Source: an uncultured Elusimicrobiales bacterium
GTDB lineage: Bacteria; Elusimicrobiota; Elusimicrobia; Elusimicrobiales; Elusimicrobiaceae
DNA length: 64,000 nt
NCBI GenBank assembly: GCA_910576915.1
Contig: CAJTJT010000005.1
Coordinates: forward strand, 72,420 to 136,419
Reading direction: 5' to 3'
Shown here: positions 31,832-41,457 of the stretch, piece by piece
Numbering within the stretch: position 1 is the first letter of the stretch
Layout: each line of letters begins with the position of its first letter
Position numbers and translations under genes: made by a program
Notes under the pieces: model-generated
What the model was told of the DNA's origin: nothing
The model's input: only the letters and a program-made list of their open reading frames with translations
Databases searched by the model: none

Positions 31832-32656
31832 ATGCGTATTAAAATAAAAGACCCGCGCATAACTCCAAATCATAAAGATATATTGATTACAGGCCTTTTT
31901 TCAATTATATTGCTTGCCTTCTTTGGCGTTTATGCGACTCTGGGCCCTTTCCCTCCCCGCTGCCAAGACTCCAACCATTTAACTTGTTTGCTTGAGTTTT
32001 TGTTTCCCGTTTCAATCCCATTGATAGCCGTCAGCACATTTATATATAGTTTGTGGCTAAAATACACCAAATTTCGCGCCCCTCTCCCGGGCACTTATTT
32101 TACCTATATGACGTTCACCCCGGACGGCGTACTGTTAGAAAAACCAAATCCTGCACAAAACGTATTTTTCCCATATAAGGGAACGTCGCTGCGCGTAACC
32201 ATCCACGTACAAAAGTATTCTGTAAGAGGCCGCTCGCGGGTTCACTTTGAAAAGATAGAATTTACATTTACTCAAAAAGAAGGTCCCCGCGAAAAAATAC
32301 AGTTGTTTCCCCCGCGCCACATAATGCCGTTTTTGTGCAAAATACTGGACAAACGCACTCTTTTTCACAAATTTTCGTACCATGCCTCCACCCGCTCCAA
32401 CCGGGAAGAGGCGCAAAGTGTGCTTAAAAAAATGGACACCTATTGCGAAAGAGGCTTCATGCCGATATTTGACTCTAAGTATGAACGCAACGTCTACTTT
32501 TTGCTGGGCGTACTAATGGCCCTGGGTGCAGTATGGACGTTTTTCTCCATAGAATTTCTCTTTCTCTTCTTTTTATCCGTACGGTTCTTGGGCCGCCCCC
32601 TGAAAGAGATGTACTTAGAACACCGCGCCGCCAAAAAGCAAAAGGCCCGTTTCTAA
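31832..32656 (+). CDS. Membrane protein of unknown function, tandem copy 2
   Basis: 274 aa paralogue of the previous gene with the same layout: paired helices at each end and a middle domain with LPGTYFTYMTFTPDGVLLEKPNPAQNVFFPYKG and MPFLCKILDKRT. It starts 2 nt after the stop of copy 1, with GGAGAT in the end of copy 1 as ribosome site. The two have diverged to perhaps half identity, which indicates an old duplication. Function unknown. Confidence 0.6.
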   Translation: MRIKIKDPRITPNHKDILITGLFSIILLAFFGVYATLGPFPPRCQDSNHLTCLLEFLFPVSIPLIAVSTFIYSLWLKYTKFRAPLPGTYFTYMTFTPDGVLLEKPNPAQNVFFPYKGTSLRVTIHVQKYSVRGRSRVHFEKIEFTFTQKEGPREKIQLFPPRHIMPFLCKILDKRTLFHKFSYHASTRSNREEAQSVLKKMDTYCERGFMPIFDSKYERNVYFLLGVLMALGAVWTFFSIEFLFLFFLSVRFLGRPLKEMYLEHRAAKKQKARF

Positions 32657-32748
32657 CCCGAAAAAACCGCTTTCCAATCCCGGTGCCGTTTTCTATAATA
32701 TAGGAAAGAAACCGCCGCCCCGCGCGGCGCGCCTACGGAGGGGTAAAC

Positions 32749-33732
32749 ATGGATATCACCACCATTAACAAACAAGTCCAGCAGGAAAGCCTTTTTTTAC
32801 AGGATTTAAGAAGAGAAGTCGGTAAGGTAATCGTAGGGCAGGATGCGCTGGTGGAAAAAATGCTCGTCGCGCTGTTGGCCGACGGCCACATTTTAATTGA
32901 AGGCGTGCCCGGCCTGGCCAAAACCCTGGCCGTAAAAACCCTGGCGCAAGCCATCCACGCGCAGTTCCAGCGCATTCAGTTCACGCCCGATTTGCTGCCC
33001 GCCGACATCACGGGCACCCTTATTTTCAACCCCAAAGACGGCATGTTCTACCCCAAGCGCGGGCCTGTATTTTCCAACTTTGTTCTGGCCGACGAAATCA
33101 ACCGTTCCCCCGCCAAAGTGCAAAGCGCTCTTTTGGAAGCCATGCAGGAACGCCAGGTAACCATCGGCGAACAGACCTATAAACTGCCCGAGCCGTTTAT
33201 GGTAATGGCCACGCAAAACCCCGTGGAACAGGAAGGCACTTACCCCCTGCCCGAAGCGCAGGTGGACCGCTTTATGCTTAAAGTGCTCGTTACGTACCCC
33301 ACCAAAGAAGAAGAAAAACTGATTTTGGAACGTATGGCGAGCCACCAAAAAATCGAGCTTAACACCCAAGTCACCCCGGAGATGATTTTAAAAGCCCGCG
33401 CGGTAACGGACGGGATTTACGTGGACGAAAAAATCAAAAACTACATTGTGGACCTGGTTTTCGCCACGCGCGACCCGAAAGCCGCCGGCCTTGAAAAACT
33501 GGCTTCGTTTATTTCCTACGGCGCCAGCCCGCGCGCGACCATTTTCCTTACCCAGGCCGCCAAAGCGTACGCTTTCTTAAACGGGCGCGGATTCGTAACG
33601 CCGGAAGACATCAAAGCCGTCGGGTTGGATGTACTGCGCCACCGCGTGCTTTTGTCTTACGAAGCCGAGGCCGAAAACATCACGTCCGACCAAATCGTCA
33701 AACAAATTTTCGACGCGGTGGACGTACCGTAG
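32749..33732 (+). CDS. moxR: MoxR-family AAA+ ATPase
   Basis: 327 aa. ATPase chaperone that works with von Willebrand A proteins in Bat-type operons. Walker A GVPGLAKTLAVKTLA, Walker B VLADEINRSPAKVQSALLEAMQE, sensor 1 MATQNPVEQEGTYPLPEAQVDRF. GGAGGGG 5 nt before the ATG. First gene of an operon that runs through DUF58, BatA, BatB, BatC, BatD and BatE. A TATAAT at 32695-32700 is a probable -10. Confidence 0.93.
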   Translation: MDITTINKQVQQESLFLQDLRREVGKVIVGQDALVEKMLVALLADGHILIEGVPGLAKTLAVKTLAQAIHAQFQRIQFTPDLLPADITGTLIFNPKDGMFYPKRGPVFSNFVLADEINRSPAKVQSALLEAMQERQVTIGEQTYKLPEPFMVMATQNPVEQEGTYPLPEAQVDRFMLKVLVTYPTKEEEKLILERMASHQKIELNTQVTPEMILKARAVTDGIYVDEKIKNYIVDLVFATRDPKAAGLEKLASFISYGASPRATIFLTQAAKAYAFLNGRGFVTPEDIKAVGLDVLRHRVLLSYEAEAENITSDQIVKQIFDAVDVP

Positions 33733-33751
33733 TTTTTCCCGGGGGTAACAC

Positions 33752-34642
33752 GTGGATACCGCGGACATTTTAAAAAAAGTACGCCAAATTGAAATCCAGA
33801 CGAACAAACTGGTTTCGGAAACGTTCGCCGGGGAGTATTTAAGCGCGTTTAAAGGACAGGGCATCGAATTTGCCGAAGTGCGCGAATACAACCCGGGCGA
33901 CGACATCCGCGCCATCGACTGGAACGTCACCGCGCGCACGGGCGTACCGTATATCAAAAAATACAACGAAGAACGCGAACTGACGCTCATTATCGCGTGC
34001 GACGTATCCGCCTCTCTCAAATTCGGCTCCACGGATAAATTAAAGCAGGAAGCCGCCGCCGAACTGACCGCGCTCTTTGCTTTTTCGGCCTTAAAAAACA
34101 GCGACAAAGTAGGCCTGATGCTGTTTTCGGACCAAATTGAACTGTTTGTTCCCCCCAAAAAAGGCAAAAAACACATCCTGCGCCTGATTCGCGAAGTGGT
34201 GGCCTTTGAACCCAAAAGCCGCGGCACCGACATCGGCCTATGCCTGGAAACCTTATCCAAAGTCGTCAAACGCCAGGGCATTTTAATTTTAATTTCCGAC
34301 TTTTTGGCCCCCGCGGACGCATTCTCAAAACCCTTTAAACTGGCCGCCAAAAAGTTCGATTTAATCCCCGTCGTTCTAAAAGACAAACTGGAAGAAAAAG
34401 CGCCGCGCTTAAACGTCTGCCTGGAAGTAACCGACCCCGAAACGGGCGAAGAAGACGTCATCAGCCTGGCGTCCGGAGAGCTCGACGGCGAACTGGCAGC
34501 CTACCAAGCCCGCCACGGGGCCGAACTGCGCGCACTGTTTAACCCGTATAAGATAGAATCCATCACCGTGGATACGGCCCAGCCGCCGGCGGACCCGGTC
34601 ATTTCGTATTTTAAACGCCGCGCCAAAAAATTGAGGAAATAA
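33752..34642 (+). CDS. DUF58 protein (Bat operon)
   Basis: 296 aa. The DUF58 signature is KGQGIEFAEVREYNPGDDIRAIDWNVTARTGVPYIKKYNEERELTLIIACDVSASL, with a VWA-like DVSAS. Found between moxR and VWA genes in most Bat operons. It starts with a GTG at 33752, preceded by GGGGG. Probably cytoplasmic, linking MoxR to the membrane VWA proteins. Confidence 0.9.
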   Translation: MDTADILKKVRQIEIQTNKLVSETFAGEYLSAFKGQGIEFAEVREYNPGDDIRAIDWNVTARTGVPYIKKYNEERELTLIIACDVSASLKFGSTDKLKQEAAAELTALFAFSALKNSDKVGLMLFSDQIELFVPPKKGKKHILRLIREVVAFEPKSRGTDIGLCLETLSKVVKRQGILILISDFLAPADAFSKPFKLAAKKFDLIPVVLKDKLEEKAPRLNVCLEVTDPETGEEDVISLASGELDGELAAYQARHGAELRALFNPYKIESITVDTAQPPADPVISYFKRRAKKLRK

Positions 34643-34644
34643 CC

Positions 34645-35556
34645 GTGAAAAAATTTCTCTTTCCTTTTTTACTTGTCTGCCTGCTTACGCCGCTTGCGGC
34701 GCAGGAACTCAGCCTGATTGAAAAGCAGGCGCCCAAGCGCATCGCGTTTGCGCAGCCGTTCGCCCTGCAATACGATTTCAGCCATACGCCCGGCTACCGG
34801 GTGGAACTGGACGAAGCGTCCCTCTCGCCCGACTTTGAAATAAAAGACCGCGCCGAACGCCAAAATTCGCCCGGCACCGTAACGTTCGATTTTACCGTCC
34901 TGCCGTTTGCGCTCGGCAAATCCACGTTTACCGCCACGTTTGTGCTCACCCAAAACGGCAAAACGGCCGCCAAAGCGGAGGACGAAACGTTTATCACCGT
35001 CATCCCGGCCAAAACGTTTGACGACAAAAACTTCCGCGAAATCCGCCCGCCGCAAATTCCCGCCGGCTGGCTGACCTGGCTGCTCGCCGCGCTGGCGGCC
35101 CTGGCATTGGCGGGCGTATTGTGGTTTTGGTACAAAAAAACGCAGGAAAAAAGTTTGGCCGTTTTACAACAGCAGGCGGAGGATAACCGCCCGTCGGACG
35201 AAATTGCGCTTTCCAAAATAGACGCTCTCTTAAACAGCGGCCTGTGGGAACAACGCCATTACAAACTGTTCTATATTACGCTGTCCGACATTCTGCGCGA
35301 ATACCTGTGGCGGCAGTTTAAAATAGACGCGTCGGCCGATACGTCCGCCGAACTCTTGCGCCGCGTAAAAAACATGCCCGCCATGGCGCCTTTATTATAC
35401 GCGCTGAGAAGTTTTTTAAGCTCCGGCGACCTTGTTAAATTCGCCAAAGCCGTGCCCGAAGAGGCCGTACGCAACAAAGATATCCAGCTCCTGCGCAAAA
35501 TCATCCGCGAAACCTCCCCCAAAGAAACCCTGCTGCCGCCCAAGGAGGACGCATGA
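34645..35556 (+). CDS. Membrane protein of the Bat operon (BatD/DUF4381-like)
   Basis: 303 aa: signal peptide (FLFPFLLVCLLTPLAAQ), a periplasmic beta-rich domain (about 20-125), one membrane helix (WLTWLLAALAALALAGVLWFWY) and a cytoplasmic helical tail (LLNSGLWEQRHYKLFYITLSDILREYLWRQF). The layout resembles a short BatD and the DUF4381 proteins found at this operon position. GTG start at 34645 with GAGG at 7 nt; the stop overlaps the next start (ATGA). Confidence 0.75.
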   Translation: MKKFLFPFLLVCLLTPLAAQELSLIEKQAPKRIAFAQPFALQYDFSHTPGYRVELDEASLSPDFEIKDRAERQNSPGTVTFDFTVLPFALGKSTFTATFVLTQNGKTAAKAEDETFITVIPAKTFDDKNFREIRPPQIPAGWLTWLLAALAALALAGVLWFWYKKTQEKSLAVLQQQAEDNRPSDEIALSKIDALLNSGLWEQRHYKLFYITLSDILREYLWRQFKIDASADTSAELLRRVKNMPAMAPLLYALRSFLSSGDLVKFAKAVPEEAVRNKDIQLLRKIIRETSPKETLLPPKEDA

Positions 35557-36680
35557 TCTACTTTTTTATTATCAGCACGGGGCTTTTGTTGGGCGCGCTC
35601 GCGGCGTCGCTTTTTGTACGGCGCGACTCCAAATTCATGGCAGCGGCCATCCTCGGCACCGCAGCGCTGACCTTTACGTCCGCCTGCGCGCTGATTTTCA
35701 CCCGCATCGCCGGGGAACAGGCGGGATTTATGAATCCCTGGGCGTTTGTATTGCTTGTCATCCCGTTTGGGGTGTTTTTAGCGCAGACCGTTTTCCGCGG
35801 CGCGTTTGCCCGGCGGATTAATTATTCCATGGCGCGGTTAAAAGTACAGCAGGCCTCCTTGCGCGTACTTTTCACACGGTGGCTGCCGCTTACGCTTTAT
35901 ACGGTTGCGCTTATTTTGATGACCGTCGCCCTCGCGCGGCCCGTCCGCATCGACCGCACCGTTCTTCCCCCCTCCGAAGGTATCGACATCATTTTGCTGA
36001 TGGACGTTTCCGCCTCCATGCAAAAACAGGATTTCTACCCCAGCCGCTTTGTGGCCGCCCAACAAACGGCGGCGCGTTTTATCTCTAAACGCGTCAGCGA
36101 CCGTATCGGCGTGGTGGCGTTTGCCAAAGCGGCCATGCTCCAGGCCCCGCTGACGCTGGACCACGACGCCCTGCAGGAATACATTTCTTCTTTATATCTG
36201 GGCATTGTGGACCCCAATTATACCGCCATCGGCGACGCGCTCGGGGTAGCCGCCAACCATTTAAAAGACAGCAAGGCCAAAAGCAAAGTTATCATCCTGC
36301 TGACGGACGGGGACTCCAACGCCGGCGCCATCGAGCCGCTGATGGCCGCCAAAGCCGCGGCCGCGTACGGAATCCGCGTCTATACCGTCGGCACCGCAAG
36401 CGCCCCCGGCAGCAACCCCTATTCCAACCAGGCCGACGAAATCAACGAAGGGCTGATGATGGAAATTGCGGAACTGACGGGCGGGAAATACTACCGCGCC
36501 AACAACGAAAGCGAACTGACTAAAATTTACGATACCATCAACGAACTGGAAAAAACGGAATTTTCCCCCAGTTCCACCGTCAGCCGGACGGATTATTTCC
36601 AGCCGGTTTTACTGCTTGCGCTGTTATGCGCCGCCCTGGGGCTTGCGCTTGAAAAATTAATTTTAATAAAGGTGCCTTAA
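35553..36680 (+). CDS. batA: VWA-domain membrane protein BatA
   Basis: 375 aa. N-terminal membrane helices (YFFIISTGLLLGALAASLFV; AFVLLVIPFGVFLAQTVF; LPLTLYTVALILMTVALARP), then a von Willebrand A domain with the MIDAS motif IILLMDVSASMQKQDFYPSRF, later VIILLTDGDSNAG, and a C-terminal helix. Bat proteins were named for Bacteroides aerotolerance. Its start overlaps the previous stop, with AAGGAGG upstream. Confidence 0.9.
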   Translation: MIYFFIISTGLLLGALAASLFVRRDSKFMAAAILGTAALTFTSACALIFTRIAGEQAGFMNPWAFVLLVIPFGVFLAQTVFRGAFARRINYSMARLKVQQASLRVLFTRWLPLTLYTVALILMTVALARPVRIDRTVLPPSEGIDIILLMDVSASMQKQDFYPSRFVAAQQTAARFISKRVSDRIGVVAFAKAAMLQAPLTLDHDALQEYISSLYLGIVDPNYTAIGDALGVAANHLKDSKAKSKVIILLTDGDSNAGAIEPLMAAKAAAAYGIRVYTVGTASAPGSNPYSNQADEINEGLMMEIAELTGGKYYRANNESELTKIYDTINELEKTEFSPSSTVSRTDYFQPVLLLALLCAALGLALEKLILIKVP

Positions 36681-36681
36681 T

Positions 36682-37710
36682 ATGGAACTTTTTGCACGTC
36701 CCGTTTATTTGCTCTACTTTGTACCCGCCGCGGCGCTGACCGCGCTTGTGTTTTGGGCGGGCCGAAAATTAAAAGAGCGGGCCGTTAACGCCCTGTTCGG
36801 CCGCGCGGCTTACGCCAAATTAACGGCGCACCTGCGCCCAGTGAGCGCGTGGCGCACGGCCCTGTTCTTTTTGGCGGAGTTCTTTTTATTCGCCGCGCTG
36901 GCGGGCCCCCAGTGGGGTACGGAAATTATTGAAGCGCAGGGTGCGTTCGCCCAAACCGTCATCGCCGTGGACGTATCGGCCTCCATGCGCGCGCGGGACC
37001 TGCGCCCCGACCGCCTGGATAACGCAAAAAACATGCTCCGCATGCTGGTAAACAATTTAAAAGAGGAACGCGTCGGGATTATTGCGTTTACGTCGCAGGC
37101 GTTTATCCAATGCCCGATTACAACCGACGACGACGCCCTGCAATACTTTATTTCCGCTTTGCGGCCGGACATGCTGCCCGTAAACGGCACCTCGCTGGCC
37201 GCGCCGGTATCGCTTGCGGCAAAAATGCTGGCCAAATATCCCGGACAAAAAGCCCTTATTTTGCTGACGGACGGCGAAGACCATTCGCCCAAAGACCTGG
37301 AAACCGCCCAGCAAACCGCCGCCAAATACGGCGTGCGGGTAATTGCCATCGGCATCGGCACCAAAGAAGGCACCCTTATCCCCGCCCGGACGGACGCGGC
37401 GGGCAACGTGTCCGAATATAAGAAAGACAAGCAAGGTAATACCGTCGTTTCCAAGCTGGATGAGAAACCCCTGGTCGAACTGGCCCAGGCCACCGGCGGC
37501 GTATACATTTCCTACACTTCGCCCGCCCAGGTGGCGGCGCGGGTGGAAGAATCCCTGCGCGGACTGGATAAAACGCTTTCCAGCGCGGTAAAACGCGCCG
37601 CTTATAAAAACCGCTACCAAATCCCGCTTTTGCTTGCCATGCTGTGCCTGGCGGCGTATTTGCTGTGGCCGCGCGGACGCAAACCGCAGTCCGGGGAAAA
37701 AAACGCATAA
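36682..37710 (+). CDS. batB: VWA-domain membrane protein BatB
   Basis: 342 aa. Two N-terminal helices, a VWA domain with MIDAS TVIAVDVSASMRARDLRPDRL and ALILLTDGEDHSPKD, and one C-terminal helix (QIPLLLAMLCLAAYLLWP). It probably pairs with BatA at the inner membrane. 1 nt after batA; AAGGTG is a weak ribosome site. Confidence 0.9.
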   Translation: MELFARPVYLLYFVPAAALTALVFWAGRKLKERAVNALFGRAAYAKLTAHLRPVSAWRTALFFLAEFFLFAALAGPQWGTEIIEAQGAFAQTVIAVDVSASMRARDLRPDRLDNAKNMLRMLVNNLKEERVGIIAFTSQAFIQCPITTDDDALQYFISALRPDMLPVNGTSLAAPVSLAAKMLAKYPGQKALILLTDGEDHSPKDLETAQQTAAKYGVRVIAIGIGTKEGTLIPARTDAAGNVSEYKKDKQGNTVVSKLDEKPLVELAQATGGVYISYTSPAQVAARVEESLRGLDKTLSSAVKRAAYKNRYQIPLLLAMLCLAAYLLWPRGRKPQSGEKNA

Positions 37711-37728
37711 AAAAGGTAAAATAGAATT

Positions 37729-38379
37729 ATGAGAACGCCGCTTTTATTTTTACTGCTCCTCACCGCCGTACCCGCTTTTGCCGGGGTGCAGGCCGGGCTG
37801 CGCGAAGGCGGCAAACTGTTTGAAGAAAAAAAATACGGCCAGGCCCTGGCCGCTTACAACCAAATCCTGCGCGACAAGCCGCAAGACGAAGCCGCCTCTT
37901 TCGGGGCGGGTGCGGCGGCCTATTATTTAAAAGATTACGGTTCCGCCGAAGCGGCTTTTAAACAAGCCGCCCGTCAGGAAGGAAGCCTCAAAGAGGACGC
38001 GCTTTTCAACCTGGGCAACGCCTACTACCGCGCGGGCGACAAAAAGAAAGCGGCCGAAATCTACCGGCAGGTTATTTTGCAAAACCCGAAAGACAAAGAC
38101 GCCGTGCACAATTTACAGCTGATTTTGGAAGAACAGCAAAACCAAAACAATAACGACAACCAAAATAACCAAAATCAGAACCAAGATTCCCCCAACCAAA
38201 GCGGCGGCGGCGCGCAGAACGACCAAAACTCCGCCGGGGACCAGACGCAAAACTCTTCCCAAAACCAGGAGAATAAAGACGCGGCGGACCGCATTATGCA
38301 AATGGCGCGGGAAAACGAATACAAAAAACCGCAGTCGGCCGGAGCCGCGCAAGACGACACGGTGGAAAAAGACTGGTAA
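37729..38379 (+). CDS. batC: TPR protein BatC
   Basis: 216 aa. Signal peptide (LLFLLLLTAVPAFAG) then TPR repeats (GGKLFEEKKYGQALAAYNQILRDKPQDEAA; DALFNLGNAYYRAGDKKKAAEIYRQVILQNPKDKDA) and a long Asn/Gln-rich tail (QQNQNNNDNQNNQNQNQ...) as in other BatC proteins. Upstream, TAAAAT (37717-37722) ends 6 nt before the ATG, so an internal leaderless promoter is possible, but a weak AAAGG is also present. Confidence 0.85.
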   Translation: MRTPLLFLLLLTAVPAFAGVQAGLREGGKLFEEKKYGQALAAYNQILRDKPQDEAASFGAGAAAYYLKDYGSAEAAFKQAARQEGSLKEDALFNLGNAYYRAGDKKKAAEIYRQVILQNPKDKDAVHNLQLILEEQQNQNNNDNQNNQNQNQDSPNQSGGGAQNDQNSAGDQTQNSSQNQENKDAADRIMQMARENEYKKPQSAGAAQDDTVEKDW

Positions 38380-38381
38380 CT

Positions 38382-40151
38382 ATGAAAAAAACGTTTTTAA
38401 TCCTTTCCCTTTTATGTGCAACCGTGTGGGCCGCGGCCCAGGCGACGGTGACGGCTTCCGTCGACAAAAACGCGCTCACCTTAGACGACGAACTGACGCT
38501 GACCGTACGGGTGAGCGGGGTATCGGGCAATATGGTAATGCCCCAGCTGCCCAGCCTGCCGGCTTTTAACGTCTACTCGCGCGAAGTGGAACAAAACACC
38601 GTAAACGACAACACCACCCTGGAATTCCGTTACGTCATGCTTCCGCGTTTTGCGGGCCCGGCCACCATCGGCCCGATTACGTTTACCCACGGCGGCAAAA
38701 CCTATAAAACGGCTCCCATTTCCGTGCGGATTTACCGCACCGCCCAAAGCCTGCCCGCCGCCCAAAAAGCAAACCGCACCCGGACCGCGGAACGGGCCGA
38801 CCCCTCGCTGCCGCCGCTGGAAGCGTCGCTGGCCAACCAGGCGTATGCGCGCGGAAACGAAAACTACTTTTTGGTGGCCGCCGTCAGCAATAAAACGCCG
38901 TATGTAAACGAGCCGTTTACGCTTGCCGTACGCTTTTACTATTCCCAGCCGTTTTACGAAGCGCCTTATCAAAAGCCGTCCGTCACCAACCTGTTTATGC
39001 ACTCGGCCTCCACGGCCCAGGGTACGCAGTCCATCGGCGGAACACTGTACCGCTACGAAGAACAACGCTACCAACTGGCCGCCGCCGCGCCCGGCGCGGG
39101 CCTGATCGGCCCGGCTTCGGTACGCTACCAGACGGGTTCCTCGCCGCTTTCCGCGTTTGACCGCCTGTTCGGCGGCGCGGCCGTATCCGAAGAACAAACC
39201 GCCGAATCTTCCCCCATCACCATTCACGCGCAGGCCGTACCCGCCAATGGCAGACCCGCCTCGTTCTACGGAGCCGTAGGCCAGGGTTATACGATTACGG
39301 CCGCGGCCGAACCCGCTGCTGTGGAAGCGGGTGAAGCGGTTAACGTGACCGTTACGGTCAAAGGGCCGGATAATTTAAAATCCACCGAAGATTTGACGTT
39401 CCCGTTCCTGGCCGGCTTTAAAATCTATCCCGCCGCGCCCGAATCGGGCTCTTTGCCTTCTGCAAACGGCCAGCCGCGCGGATACAAAACTTTCAAAACG
39501 GTGTTAGTGCCGGCGGCCTCGGGCGTTTATGTGGTGCCGGCTGTAAAATGGTCTTATTTTGACCCGAAGACAAAACAGTACGTCACCCTTAACACCCACC
39601 CTATCCAGCTGACGGTCACCCCGTCCACCAAAACGGAAAGCGGGTTTAACTTTGCCAAAGCATCCGGCGCCTCCGGCCTGCAAACGCTGGGGAGCGACGT
39701 GCGCTACCTCAAAACCACCTACGCGCCCGAACCCGGCGCGCTTGCCAAACTGGCCGCGTGGAAAAATTTAAACGCTTTATTTTTGGGGCTCCTGGCGGCG
39801 GGTGCGCTGTTTGCCTCGGTGGGGCGCAAGTCGCTCGCGCAGAAACGCGCGTATGCGGCGGCCAAAAACGCCCTTAAAAAAGCGCCGTCCGAAGAAGCGG
39901 TGGCGGACGCCGTTTCCGGCTACTTGCAGGAAAAATTAAAAATAAGCACGGGCAGCCTGCCCTTAAAATCCATTTTGGCCGCGCTGAAAGAACGCGGCGT
40001 AAAACCGTCCACGGCGGAAGCGTTTTCGCTGTTGTGGCAGCGGCTGGACGCAGCGCGTTTCGCCCCCAGCGGCCACGGCGCGCACAGCGCGACGAACCTG
40101 TCCACCCAGGCGCAGGACGTACTCAAACTGCTGGAGGAAGAATGCAAATGA
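38382..40151 (+). CDS. batD: Oxygen-tolerance protein BatD
   Basis: 589 aa. Signal peptide (FLILSLLCATVWAAAQA), several Ig-like beta domains with the BatD pattern VTASVDKNALTLDDELTLTVRVSG and VNEPFTLAVRFYYSQPFYE, a membrane helix near 470 (LNALFLGLLAAGALFASV), then a cytoplasmic helical tail. Exposed in the periplasm. No clear ribosome site; 2 nt after batC, so translation is probably coupled. Confidence 0.9.
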   Translation: MKKTFLILSLLCATVWAAAQATVTASVDKNALTLDDELTLTVRVSGVSGNMVMPQLPSLPAFNVYSREVEQNTVNDNTTLEFRYVMLPRFAGPATIGPITFTHGGKTYKTAPISVRIYRTAQSLPAAQKANRTRTAERADPSLPPLEASLANQAYARGNENYFLVAAVSNKTPYVNEPFTLAVRFYYSQPFYEAPYQKPSVTNLFMHSASTAQGTQSIGGTLYRYEEQRYQLAAAAPGAGLIGPASVRYQTGSSPLSAFDRLFGGAAVSEEQTAESSPITIHAQAVPANGRPASFYGAVGQGYTITAAAEPAAVEAGEAVNVTVTVKGPDNLKSTEDLTFPFLAGFKIYPAAPESGSLPSANGQPRGYKTFKTVLVPAASGVYVVPAVKWSYFDPKTKQYVTLNTHPIQLTVTPSTKTESGFNFAKASGASGLQTLGSDVRYLKTTYAPEPGALAKLAAWKNLNALFLGLLAAGALFASVGRKSLAQKRAYAAAKNALKKAPSEEAVADAVSGYLQEKLKISTGSLPLKSILAALKERGVKPSTAEAFSLLWQRLDAARFAPSGHGAHSATNLSTQAQDVLKLLEEECK

Positions 40152-40876
40152 AACGCACAATTTCTTTTTTCTTAACGGGGTGGCTCCTGCTGGCGGCGGG
40201 TGCGGCCTTCGCGCAAAGCGCGCTCCAGCAGGCGGAAGACTCCTACCGCCAGGGTAAATTTTCCAACGCCCTGGGGGTGTACGAAGATGAGCTGAAAAAT
40301 CGCCCAAACGACCCTTTTCTTTACTACAATATAGGAAACTGCTATTTTAAGATGGGCAGCAAAGGCCTGGCCGCGGCCAACTATTACCGCGCTTTTAAAC
40401 TGGCCCCGCGCGATGCCGACATCCGGCACAACCTGTCGCTGGCGCTTGCCGCGGGCGGAGAAAAACTGGTTCCCGCCGGCATGCCGGGCGCGCTGCATAA
40501 AGCGTTTTTTGCGCTGTCCTACGAGGAACTGAGAGGCCTGTTCTTTTTGCTTTTATGGCTCTGCTGTACGTTGGGAAGCGTGTGGCTCGTCAAACGCAAA
40601 TTCGGCCGCGTACTCGCGCTGTTTGTGGTTACGTTTGTATTATGCGGCGGCTGGATGGGGTGGCGGCATACGCTGGAAACTGAACCGCTGGCCGTAGTGG
40701 CCGCGCCGTCGGCCGAAATACGCAGTGGGCCGGGCACCAATTTCCCCGCCAGCGCCAGTGCGGCGCAAGGCCATTTACTCCTTGTGCTGGACGAGAAAGA
40801 CTCGTGGTTTGAGGTCATCGTCAAATCCCAGGGCTTAAAAGGCTGGGTGGAAAAAAGCGCCGTTGAAAGAATTTAA
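40142..40876 (+). CDS. batE: TPR and SH3-like protein BatE
   Basis: 244 aa. Signal peptide (FFLTGWLLLAAGAAFAQS), TPR repeats (QAEDSYRQGKFSNALGVYEDELKNRPNDPFLYYNIGNCYFKMGSKGLAAANYYRAF), two membrane helices, and a C-terminal bacterial SH3 domain (LAVVAAPSAEIRSGPGTNFPASASAAQGHLLLVLDEKDSWFEVIV). Last gene of the Bat operon. It overlaps batD; the ATG at 40148 (ATGA overlap) is an equally possible start, since GGAGG is 4 nt from the first and 10 nt from the second. Confidence 0.88.
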   Translation: MQMKRTISFFLTGWLLLAAGAAFAQSALQQAEDSYRQGKFSNALGVYEDELKNRPNDPFLYYNIGNCYFKMGSKGLAAANYYRAFKLAPRDADIRHNLSLALAAGGEKLVPAGMPGALHKAFFALSYEELRGLFFLLLWLCCTLGSVWLVKRKFGRVLALFVVTFVLCGGWMGWRHTLETEPLAVVAAPSAEIRSGPGTNFPASASAAQGHLLLVLDEKDSWFEVIVKSQGLKGWVEKSAVERI

Positions 40877-40896
40877 TTTTTTAAAAAGAGGTGTTT

Positions 40897-41454
40897 ATGT
40901 TTGTTCAAAACCAAGCCGACGAATTAATCAAAGCCGTTACGTACGTGAAAGAAAATCTGGCGGATAAAGTGGAAGAACTGGCCGCCCAGGTTATCAAAGC
41001 CTTCAAAAACGGAAACAAAGTTATTTTGATGGGCAACGGCGGCAGCGCGGGCGACGCGCAGCACATCGCCGCCGAGTTTGTGGGACGCTTTAAAAAAGAA
41101 CGACCCTCCCTGCCGGCCCTGGCGTTAAACACCAACACCTCTACGCTTACCGCCATCGGCAACGACTATTCGTACGATGTGGTTTTCTCCCGCCAAATTG
41201 ACGGGTTCGCCAAAGAAGGGGACGTGGTAATCGGCATTTCCACTTCCGGCAACAGCAAAAACGTGTACCTCGCTTTGGCTTTGGCCAAACGCAAAGGCTG
41301 CTTTACGGCCGGATTTTTGGGCAAAGACGGCGGCACCATTAAAGAAGTGTGCGATATTCCCCTCACCGTTGCCGTTAAAGACACGCCGCACATCCAGGCC
41401 TGCCATATTTTTATGGGCCACTGCATGTGCGACCTGGTCGACCAAGCGTACTAA
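40897..41454 (+). CDS. gmhA: Sedoheptulose-7-phosphate isomerase
   Basis: 185 aa. First step of ADP-heptose synthesis for the lipopolysaccharide inner core, so it implies an outer membrane. SIS fold with ILMGNGGSAGDAQHIAAEFVGRFKKER, ALNTNTSTLTAIGNDYSYD, ISTSGNSKNV and the metal/catalytic HIQACHIFMGH. The start at 40897 follows AGAGG at 5 nt; the GTG at 40891 overlaps that site and is rejected. Confidence 0.93.
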   Translation: MFVQNQADELIKAVTYVKENLADKVEELAAQVIKAFKNGNKVILMGNGGSAGDAQHIAAEFVGRFKKERPSLPALALNTNTSTLTAIGNDYSYDVVFSRQIDGFAKEGDVVIGISTSGNSKNVYLALALAKRKGCFTAGFLGKDGGTIKEVCDIPLTVAVKDTPHIQACHIFMGHCMCDLVDQAY

Positions 41455-41457
41455 TTT

